11,505 nucleotides of DNA, from assembly GCA_021106775.1 (NCBI GenBank), contig JAIOTL010000451.1:1-11505 (forward strand). The letters are read 5' to 3'. The DNA comes from Planctomycetota bacterium (GTDB lineage: Bacteria; Planctomycetota; UBA8742; SKZP01; JAIOTL01). Position 1 is the stretch's first letter, and each line of letters begins with the position of its first letter. Below the pieces are notes generated by a model. That model made no database searches. It worked only from the letters and a program-made list of their open reading frames with translations, and was not told where the DNA came from. Positions 1-6,192 of this stretch are shown in pieces. Both the position numbers and the translations under genes were made by a program.

Positions 1-554
1 CAGAGTTTTTCCCCGTTGACAATGTAATGCGTGCCGTCTTCACTTGGCTGGGCAATTGATTTCAGATTGTGTACATCCGAACCTGCGGAAGGCTCTGTCA
101 ACGCAAATGCGCCAATGTACTCACCGCTTGCAAGCTTTGGCAGCCAACGCTCTTTTTGCTCTTTGCTGGCTGAGAGCAGAACCGGCTTCATCGCCAATGA
201 TTGATGCCCGCCGAGAACCGTTGAAAAACTCGCATCTCCACGACATAAATCCTCGTAAAGCCGACAATATGTTGTGTACGGCGCTTCTGCACCTTCGAAT
301 TCTTCGGGGATTGTCATAGCGAAGAAACCAAGGTCAGCATATGCGCTGATTAATGCAGGGTCTATGGTGGCTGCCTGGTCGATTGCTTCAGCATTGATGT
401 TTTCGGCGATGAATTTACTCTGCGTTGTCAGCATCATGTCTGCGAATTCCTGGTCGTCTTCGTCAAGCGTTGGAAAAGGCAGAATCGCTTCTGCATGAAT
501 ATTTCTTTGGAACAGGGATTCGAGAAAATTCGGGAAATTTTTATCAGAATTCAT
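1..554 (-). CDS. acyl-CoA dehydrogenase, N-terminal part (cut by left edge)
   Basis: FAD-dependent flavoenzyme that oxidises the alpha-beta bond of an acyl-CoA thioester, normally in beta-oxidation and coupled to electron-transfer flavoprotein. The window holds 184 codons from the start; the C-terminal part, with the catalytic base, lies beyond the left edge. Residues 151-160 read ALTEPSAGSD, the classic family signature in the middle beta domain, followed by VNGEK at 179-183. Residues 30-140 look like the helical N-terminal domain, with DASF and GGHQS at about 107-118. The extended N-terminus (about 40 residues before the usual first helix, including FLESLF and LPFPTLDEDD) recalls the longer VLCAD/ACAD9-like branch; this is inferred from pattern memory. 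The ATG at 554 is preceded by AAGGAGA at 559-565, an excellent ribosome site. It lies 100 bases downstream of bamA on the same strand, with a hairpin between them. Chain-length specificity cannot be read from this fragment. Confidence 0.93.
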   Translation of the reverse strand, partial: MNSDKNFPNFLESLFQRNIHAEAILPFPTLDEDDQEFADMMLTTQSKFIAENINAEAIDQAATIDPALISAYADLGFFAMTIPEEFEGAEAPYTTYCRLYEDLCRGDASFSTVLGGHQSLAMKPVLLSASKEQKERWLPKLASGEYIGAFALTEPSAGSDVHNLKSIAQPSEDGTHYIVNGEKL

Positions 555-615
555 AATATCTCCTTAATTTCAAATTTGAATTTTAAGAAGTTAAATAATT
601 ACACTATCAATGCAA

Positions 616-633
616 CGAAAATCTCGATTTTCG
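616..633 (-). terminator. perfect hairpin after bamA, possible terminator
   Basis: CGAAAAT (616-622) pairs with ATTTTCG (627-633) around a CTCG loop, 22 bases past the bamA stop in the bamA direction. The stem is A/T-rich and no clean T-tract follows it on the minus strand, so termination is only a guess. It could instead be an mRNA-stabilising 3' hairpin between bamA and the acyl-CoA dehydrogenase gene. Confidence 0.35.
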
Positions 634-654
634 CAACATATTTTACATTATGTC

Positions 655-3468
655 TTAGAAGCTGAATCCAAGTGTAAATGAAACAACCTGCTCTTCATCG
701 CCAGAATACATCCGTATCGGAAATCCGAAGTCGAGGGCGAGTGGCGCAGGTGAAATCGGAACTCGAAGCCGGAAACCAAATCCCGCGGACATATTCCAAT
801 GGTCAGTGCGCAGAGAATCGATATCAAGCTGAAGCTGTCCAATATCTAAAAACAATATAAAATATAGCAAACCTTTGCGCAACGGATAACGAATTTCCGC
901 TGTTCCCCCAACACGCGTATCACCACCAACAACATAATCTGGATTGTCAGTATCGCGCGGACCAACACCACGGTAGGCGAAACCTCGCATATTCGGATAT
1001 TTGTAAACACCAGCACCGCCGAGATAAAATCTCTGCAAAAGTGGAGTTTCAGTATCTTCGCCGTACGAGCATTGCCAGTCAAAAGAACCTTTAACGGTAA
1101 AAGTTACGTCGTCTTGCTCGTTCACTGCAAAAAGCGGGATACTCCATGAAAGTCTTGTGCCGATTCTCCATAAATCGATGTTGCCACCCAAATACCTGCC
1201 TGCAACTTCGCTTGACATTACAACATTGAATCCGCTTGTCGGAAAAAATATATCATCACGTTTGTCCCAATTAAGCTCAAGTCCGAGACTTGACATGACA
1301 AGCGCATCTTCCGCCTGCTCTATTGCAGGTGGTGCTTCTGAGCCGACATCGCTAGCCTTGAACCAGTTCCATTTGTACGTAAGATTTGCACTAAGGTCGA
1401 GCGTAAGTTTATATCCCCACGATGTTGAGATAATCCAGTCTTTCTGTGAATAATCTGTGTACGCATTTTCGGAATTGGTGATGCTGAAACCGTATGAAAA
1501 GCGCGAACCCATAAAATGCGGCTCGGAAAACGATAGCGAATACTGCTGTTGGTCGCCGATTCCTGGTGATAGATTCAGTGAAATCGTCTGTCCCGCACCA
1601 GAAAATGTGCTCCAGTTGCCGATGTCGAAATTACGCTTGGTTATCTGAATAAACAGCAAAACGCCGTTGTTTGTAGAGTATGCCACGCCGAAATTGAATG
1701 AACCTGTGTCACCTTCGCGCACTTCAACGTCCAAGTCAATGTATTTCTGCGGGTCAAAGGGTGCTGTCGCCTGTCTCGGAATAATCCGCACGCCATATCC
1801 GGTCAGCTCGAAAAATTGTGTCCTGAGGAGTCGGGCTGTATCACTTTCAAGGCGGGTGCGTGAATAATAAAGCCCGGGTCTGCTTGACATGAGGCGGCGT
1901 ATGACAGCATCTTTTGTTGATTCGTTGCCGTGTATGTTGATATTTCCGATTTTGTAGCGGTTGCTCTGCTTAACCGTGTAAATAATGTCAACCTGCGAGG
2001 GTGAAACGTACACAATCTCGGTTTTCACCGATGTATTATAATATCCGATGTCCTCGAACAAGCGGATAATCTTCTTCTTGTCGCCTTCGTAACCCGCTTC
2101 GAACATTCTGCCGTCAACGTAAAGCTGTTTGTATGGCATACCGGGTTTAACGCGCAGTTTCTTGAGAATATCCTGCTTTTTTATCGCGCTGTAATTACCT
2201 CTAATTGTCAGCGAACGTACCCAGTACATGGGACCTGGCTCGATGACAAACGTAACATCGGCGTTCTGTCGATTGTCGCTGAATTTAATTTTCTCAAGAT
2301 ACACATGCGCATCAAGCCAGCCGTGTCCGCGAATCCAGTCCTCAAGCCTGTTGCAATCTCTGCGCAATTCCTCGGGTTTGAATTCTGAATCGCCCTTCAA
2401 AATGTGTTTCATGGGTCTGCGCTTGACATTATCGAGCGAAATCCAGAAAAACGATGAATAATATAATCCCCACCATTGATTCGGCGGTTTGAAGAAATCG
2501 TCACCTTCAGGCGGACAAAGAAGCTCTATCCCTTTGAAAGTTACGCTTCTTACTGAAGTTTTCGGACCTTCATGCACTTTGAATACAAGTATTCGTTTAA
2601 TTCTATCGCCTGAACGAACCTTTTTTATTTCATAGTTAACTTCAGTGAAATAACAGCCCTTTTCATCGTTGTAGTATTTTTTTATGCGCTTGATATCCTG
2701 CTCGATAATGTCGGTATTGTTGAAACCGATGAGGGCGCTTTCAAGCTCTTTTTTGATGTTTTTCTCATTGCCAAGCTCAACACCTTCGAACTTTACTTCG
2801 CTTAGGAACATGTTTTCATTGAAGAAATAATATACGATAATTCCATCATCGAAGCTGCCGTCCGGGAAACGCTGAATATCTGCATAAACGGTTACATGCG
2901 AAATATTCTGCCGTTGCGTATTAAGTATTCGAATGTCCTCCCGTGAATTAAACTGGGTATATTCGCCAGCTTCTCGTGTAACCAGCCTGGATTTCAGTGA
3001 AGCTTTGCTTTCGGTAACTGGATTTTCCGGCACGAATTTGATTTCTTTGACGGGTTTTGCACGGAGAACATAGCGTAGATTGACATTATCGTCGCTTTTT
3101 CGTGCGTAAACGTGAATTTCATTGAATAAGCCGCTCTTTGTTAATCGTGCGATGTCCTGGTGGGAGCGTAGCGGGTTGTAGACCTGGCTTGTTTTAACGC
3201 GGACATATTTTCTCAGCCATCTTATATCTTTGATAAAATTGGGGTATCCGTTGATAAGTCTTATTTTCTCTATCCTGCCGTCGTATCTTTGGACATAAAA
3301 TTCAACTTTGCCGATGGTGATGCGAGCGAAATCTTCAATTTTCTCGCTGAAGCCTGCCATGACATCTTCGTCATTCTGCGCCAATGCTGTGATTACAAAC
3401 GCAGTCGATAACAAAGCCAATATAACCAAAGTATGCATTATGCCTATGTATGCAATTCTCCGCATCAT
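655..3468 (-). CDS. bamA: outer membrane protein assembly factor BamA (Omp85 family)
   Basis: Central outer-membrane component that folds and inserts beta-barrel proteins. The 937-residue product has a signal peptide (residues 1-30, basic start, hydrophobic core, cleavage probably after ALA). A periplasmic arm follows that I divide into six POTRA-like units at about 52-138, 140-219, 220-301, 302-412 (with an insert near 316-362), 413-502 and 503-589. The 16-strand barrel spans about 590-937. In the barrel, RFYLGG at 813-818 precedes MRGF at 827-830 (the family's VRGF/Y lid motif) and RGVGPRD at 833-839; EIRYPL at 858-863 is also typical. The protein ends in GFSF, the terminal aromatic beta-signal. 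It is longer than E. coli BamA (about 810) because of the extra POTRA and the insert. ATG codons occur at 3468 and 3465; AAAGG lies only 2 bases from the first and 5 from the second, so initiation at 3465 is equally plausible. No other Bam gene is adjacent. Confidence 0.95.
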   Translation of the reverse strand: MMRRIAYIGIMHTLVILALLSTAFVITALAQNDEDVMAGFSEKIEDFARITIGKVEFYVQRYDGRIEKIRLINGYPNFIKDIRWLRKYVRVKTSQVYNPLRSHQDIARLTKSGLFNEIHVYARKSDDNVNLRYVLRAKPVKEIKFVPENPVTESKASLKSRLVTREAGEYTQFNSREDIRILNTQRQNISHVTVYADIQRFPDGSFDDGIIVYYFFNENMFLSEVKFEGVELGNEKNIKKELESALIGFNNTDIIEQDIKRIKKYYNDEKGCYFTEVNYEIKKVRSGDRIKRILVFKVHEGPKTSVRSVTFKGIELLCPPEGDDFFKPPNQWWGLYYSSFFWISLDNVKRRPMKHILKGDSEFKPEELRRDCNRLEDWIRGHGWLDAHVYLEKIKFSDNRQNADVTFVIEPGPMYWVRSLTIRGNYSAIKKQDILKKLRVKPGMPYKQLYVDGRMFEAGYEGDKKKIIRLFEDIGYYNTSVKTEIVYVSPSQVDIIYTVKQSNRYKIGNINIHGNESTKDAVIRRLMSSRPGLYYSRTRLESDTARLLRTQFFELTGYGVRIIPRQATAPFDPQKYIDLDVEVREGDTGSFNFGVAYSTNNGVLLFIQITKRNFDIGNWSTFSGAGQTISLNLSPGIGDQQQYSLSFSEPHFMGSRFSYGFSITNSENAYTDYSQKDWIISTSWGYKLTLDLSANLTYKWNWFKASDVGSEAPPAIEQAEDALVMSSLGLELNWDKRDDIFFPTSGFNVVMSSEVAGRYLGGNIDLWRIGTRLSWSIPLFAVNEQDDVTFTVKGSFDWQCSYGEDTETPLLQRFYLGGAGVYKYPNMRGFAYRGVGPRDTDNPDYVVGGDTRVGGTAEIRYPLRKGLLYFILFLDIGQLQLDIDSLRTDHWNMSAGFGFRLRVPISPAPLALDFGFPIRMYSGDEEQVVSFTLGFSF

Positions 3469-3551
3469 TACCTTTCAAAATCTCTTAAAATGCAAATTGT
3501 TTCAAAATTGCTGAATAAGTAAAGCAAATTCCCATGTGGAAGTGTTAAACA

Positions 3552-3579
3552 ACTATACCTGTGCTGATATGTTTTTCAA
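3552..3579 (-). promoter_or_regulatory. sigma70-like promoter for bamA
   Basis: On the minus strand TTGAAA (3574-3579, 5 of 6 to TTGACA) is followed after 16 bases by TATAGT (3552-3557, 5 of 6 to TATAAT). This would start transcription near 3545, giving a 5' leader of about 75-80 bases before bamA. Housekeeping sigma preference is assumed, not shown. Confidence 0.5.
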
Positions 3580-3612
3580 AATCTATTATTATTTCGCTTT
3601 AATATTACATAG

Positions 3613-3637
3613 AAAAAACCCCGCTAGATGCGAGGTT
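3613..3637 (-). terminator. Rho-independent terminator of the thioredoxin-like gene pair
   Basis: Read on the minus strand, AACCTCGC pairs over eight positions (one G-T wobble) with GCGGGGTT around an ATCTA loop. The 3' arm runs directly into a six-T stretch. It lies 56 bases past the stop of the 3693-4736 gene and before the bamA promoter, so it separates these two transcription units. It is the clearest terminator in the window. Confidence 0.85.
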
Positions 3638-3692
3638 CTCAATATTTTTTGTTCAATTCAGATATCTGAATCGATAATTTAACACGATAAAC

Positions 3693-4736
3693 CTAAAATC
3701 CGCTGCTGCCACCAAGCTGTTTCAAATATTTCGCTGCCTGCTTTCCAATTGGCGTATCAGCATCAATATCAATAACTTCCTGAAGTATCTTCTTCGCATT
3801 ATCAGTATCTTTTTTGTTCAGATATGCGATTGCGACGCGCCATTTCGTATCCTGTTCAGTTGTTTTAAAGAATTTTACCTTTGCTTTGATAAATTTTTCA
3901 TAAACAGCAATTGCTTTGTCCCATTCTTTAGTGTTGAGAAATGCTTCTATCTCAATCTGAATCACTTTTTCATAGAAACCTTCTTTATTTTTCTTATCTA
4001 GCTTCTTGACTTCAGCAAAATTCTCAGTAGCTTTCTCTGTTTCCTTATCTGCCATATTCTGCAAACCTAGAATTAAGTAAAGCTGAGCATTGTTCTTATT
4101 CTTATTCTTCGCGTCGTTTTTTACAAGCTTTTCAGCAAGTTCCGCAGCTTCTTTGAGTTTATCGAGTTTTTCATAGTAAAGCATGCAAATCTTGTAGAAA
4201 TTCTTGTAATTCCGACCTGATTTCTTCTCAGTCTTTTTCAGAAGCTTTTCAAGTTCAACTTGTGCTACCAACTTTTCTTCGTACTTTACCAAAACACCTT
4301 TCATCGTTTCTGTGAAAGCATCTGCAGGTTTGTATCCGCTGAATTTCGTAACCAGCTCAAGATTTTTGTCAAGAACAACGTTAAATGGTACACCGCGACC
4401 GCCATATTTTGCCTGCAAAGCTTTATCTTTCTGCAAAATCTGTTTGTCAGAATTTTCCCAAGTATTCAACATTACGAGGACGAACTTACTCAGGATATTC
4501 TTCTGAACACCACCATCTGAGAAAGTATCCTTCTTCATTTTCACGCACCAGCCACAGCGTACACCTCCAGTGAAGTAAATGTAGATGAGCTTATCAGCTT
4601 TTTGTGCTGCTTCTTTTGCTTCGTCCATGTCGGTGAACCAATCCAAGCCAGCTTCGTTGACGGTACCAGCATTTGCTGTTGCGAAGGTGCCAAGAGAAAG
4701 CACCGCGATAATTGCGAGAATGAGAGTTTTTTTCAT
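3693..4736 (-). CDS. exported thioredoxin-fold protein with TPR-like tail (paralog A)
   Basis: Predicted periplasmic thiol-disulfide protein of 347 residues. Residues 1-23 form a signal peptide ending ANA before GTVNEAG. The thioredoxin-like domain covers about 30-145: the redox motif is C61-G-W-C64 after IYFTGG, and the fold's cis-proline is in GVP with P117. This resembles the Thioredoxin_7/DUF255-like group of exported single-domain redox proteins. From about 150 to the end the protein is lysine-rich and helical, with TPR-like pairs (for example AAELAEKLVK near 207 and an aromatic/alanine pattern further on), suggesting a protein-binding tail. The start is the ATG at 4736, with GAGG at 4743-4746. 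A TTG twelve bases upstream lies inside that ribosome site and is rejected. A paralog sits just upstream on the same strand. The partner or substrate is unknown; reductase, isomerase and structural scaffold roles are all possible. Confidence 0.85.
   Translation of the reverse strand: MKKTLILAIIAVLSLGTFATANAGTVNEAGLDWFTDMDEAKEAAQKADKLIYIYFTGGVRCGWCVKMKKDTFSDGGVQKNILSKFVLVMLNTWENSDKQILQKDKALQAKYGGRGVPFNVVLDKNLELVTKFSGYKPADAFTETMKGVLVKYEEKLVAQVELEKLLKKTEKKSGRNYKNFYKICMLYYEKLDKLKEAAELAEKLVKNDAKNKNKNNAQLYLILGLQNMADKETEKATENFAEVKKLDKKNKEGFYEKVIQIEIEAFLNTKEWDKAIAVYEKFIKAKVKFFKTTEQDTKWRVAIAYLNKKDTDNAKKILQEVIDIDADTPIGKQAAKYLKQLGGSSGF
4644..4736 (-). repeat. signal-peptide coding repeat, copy A
   Basis: This 93-base segment encodes the start codon through the GTVNEAGL region of paralog A. 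Aligned without gaps to 5833-5925 it differs at only three positions (4662, 4724 and 4730 by my count), including third codon positions. The DNA following it in the coding direction is far more diverged. Confidence 0.9.
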
Positions 4737-4742
4737 TTTATA

Positions 4743-4820
4743 CCTCAATAATTTAACACGAGTAATATTATAACCTTCAACAATAATACACTTAAAATTA
4801 TTTCAACTTACAAAAAAGTT
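4743..4820 (-). promoter_or_regulatory. leader/promoter block of paralog A, shared with paralog B
   Basis: Non-coding block that aligns with 5932-6008 upstream of paralog B with a single one-base gap. The shared cores on the minus strand are AAGTGTATTA, TGTT, AATATTACTC and ATTGAGGT (which holds the ribosome site). TATAAT is present just before ATTACTC in this copy and could be a -10 box, but no good -35 is visible. Conservation of both position and sequence suggests a shared promoter or leader retained since the duplication. Confidence 0.5.
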
Positions 4821-4830
4821 CCTGTAAGTT
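4805..4830. repeat. inverted repeat between the two thioredoxin-like genes
   Basis: AACTTACA (4805-4812) is the exact reverse complement of TGTAAGTT (4823-4830), with a 10-base loop. It lies about 90 bases past the stop of the upstream paralog and just upstream of the promoter block of the downstream one. It could be a weak terminator (no T-run follows on the minus strand) or an operator. The matching block of the other copy has CCTTACA but not the second arm. Confidence 0.4.
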
Positions 4831-4920
4831 TGAGAATATAATCATCGTTTGCATTATTTACATCAATAAAAACAAATTTTTGTCGATGTCCCTGAGATTA
4901 TATTCAGAAACCAAAATTTG

Positions 4921-5925
4921 TTACTTCTTTTCTTTGAGTTCCCTAAGAAGTTCCAATGCTTTTTTACCTTTTTCCGATTTCTTGTCATCCTTGTAAATGA
5001 CTTTCAGTAATTTCTCACAATCTTTCCATTTCCTAAGATTGTAATAAGCTTCCATCGGGAGCCACAAGGTTTCCTGCGGGTTTTTGACGCGATATTTCAG
5101 CTTTTTATATTCCTTCCAAGCTTTAAGCAAATTCTTCCAGTCCTTCTTGTCAGCAAGTATCTTCAATTCAACGCACACAGCAATTTCATAAAATCCCTTG
5201 CGATTCTTTTCGTCCAATTCCTTCGCTTTCCTAAGCTGCTCCTCCATTTCATCTGTTTTATTATCCGCAAGATAACTTCTTGCAAGTACAACATGAAAAA
5301 GTGCATTGTTTTTTTGCTTGTTTTCAGCATCGTCTTTGAGAAGTTTTTCAGCAATTATAGTCGCCTCTTCCCACCGATTGAACTTTATATAAATTTCAAG
5401 CAATTCGAAATAATCCTTGTATCTCTTCTTTGATTTCTTCTCGAATTTAGCCTCAGCAGCTTTGACATCAGCATTTCCAATTGTTTCTGCGACTATGCTT
5501 TCGAGAAGTGGAATGAAGTCCTCAGGTTTTTTAAAACCGTTGATTGTTACTAGTATGTCCAATTTTTCATCCAAAAGCAGGCTGAACGGAACTCCACTTC
5601 CACCGCTCTTCTTGAAAAAAGGATAATCTTTTGGTTTCGGATTGTTCCAAACATTGACCATCACGAGTACAACATGATTCAAGACCTTCTTCTGAACTTC
5701 TTCTTTGGAAAATGTTTGTTCTTTCATCTTCACGCACCAGCTGCAACCCGTGCCGCCTGTGAAATAAACATAAATCAGCTTACCTTCTTTTTCAGCAACC
5801 TTTTTGCCTTCATCAAGAGTCTCGTACCAATTCAAGCCAGCTTCGTTGACTGTACCAGCATTTGCTGTTGCGAAGGTGCCAAGAGAAAGCACCGCGATAA
5901 TTGCGAGAATGAGAGATTTTTGCAT
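4921..5925 (-). CDS. exported thioredoxin-fold protein with TPR-like tail (paralog B)
   Basis: A 334-residue paralog of the next gene downstream, transcribed first of the two. It has the same 23-residue signal peptide apart from two residues (MQKS for MKKT), then GTVNEAGLNW. The thioredoxin fold keeps LIYVYFTGG before C61-S-W-C64, VKMK after it and GVP with P113. The dipeptide inside the CxxC differs from the paralog (SW against GW), which in this fold often shifts redox potential, so the two may act on different partners. The remainder (about 150-334) is helical, very rich in lysine and glutamate and TPR-like, with FNRWEEATIIAEKLLKDDAENK aligned to the equivalent helices of paralog A. The ATG at 5925 has GAGGTG at 5930-5935. 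The 184-base gap to paralog A contains its own promoter-like block, so the pair may be co-transcribed or independently expressed. Function beyond periplasmic redox is not evident. Confidence 0.85.
   Translation of the reverse strand: MQKSLILAIIAVLSLGTFATANAGTVNEAGLNWYETLDEGKKVAEKEGKLIYVYFTGGTGCSWCVKMKEQTFSKEEVQKKVLNHVVLVMVNVWNNPKPKDYPFFKKSGGSGVPFSLLLDEKLDILVTINGFKKPEDFIPLLESIVAETIGNADVKAAEAKFEKKSKKRYKDYFELLEIYIKFNRWEEATIIAEKLLKDDAENKQKNNALFHVVLARSYLADNKTDEMEEQLRKAKELDEKNRKGFYEIAVCVELKILADKKDWKNLLKAWKEYKKLKYRVKNPQETLWLPMEAYYNLRKWKDCEKLLKVIYKDDKKSEKGKKALELLRELKEKK
5833..5925 (-). repeat. signal-peptide coding repeat, copy B
   Basis: Partner of the repeat at 4644-4736, offset by exactly 1189 bases, with 90 of 93 bases identical. 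It covers the start codon, signal peptide, cleavage site and first mature residues. Confidence 0.9.
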
Positions 5926-5931
5926 TTTTCA

Positions 5932-6008
5932 CCTCAATTATTTGAAAGAGTAATATTTATTGTACTAACAGTAATACACTTGAATAAATTTCACCTTACA
6001 TAAAAGTT
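5932..6008 (-). promoter_or_regulatory. leader/promoter block of paralog B
   Basis: Related to 4743-4820. By eye about three quarters of the 60 most distal positions agree, with an internal stretch of nine variable bases where the -10 would lie. TACAAT is a candidate -10 on the minus strand here. The rest of the gap up to 6144 is A/T-rich and shows nothing I can name. Confidence 0.45.
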
Positions 6009-6144
6009 TGAAAAAGTCATTGAAACGACAAAACTTCATTTATACCCACAATATTAACCGATTTGATTTTTCGATGACCTGAAACAATATTAGTTTTTAT
6101 TTAGGAATTTCAGTAAATTTCTGGATTAAATGAAAGTTAAATCG

Positions 6145-6171
6145 AAAAACCTGCAGAATTTCTCCTGCAGG
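6145..6171 (-). terminator. Rho-independent terminator of the Ig-like/glycine-rich gene
   Basis: On the minus strand CCTGCAG (6165-6171) pairs perfectly with CTGCAGG (6150-6156) over an 8-base loop and is followed at once by five Ts (6145-6149). It lies 21 bases past the stop codon at 6193. Confidence 0.85.
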
Positions 6172-6192
6172 CATAAAATTTATAATTATTGA

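Noticed and set aside
4737..4748. TTG start four codons upstream for paralog A
   Set aside because: The TTG lies at the edge of the ribosome site that serves the ATG at 4736, and the paralog starts at the equivalent ATG.
6040..6100. Repeated CAATATTA octamer in the gap before paralog B
   Set aside because: Two short A/T-rich matches in an A/T-rich gap are expected by chance, with no regular spacing or symmetry.
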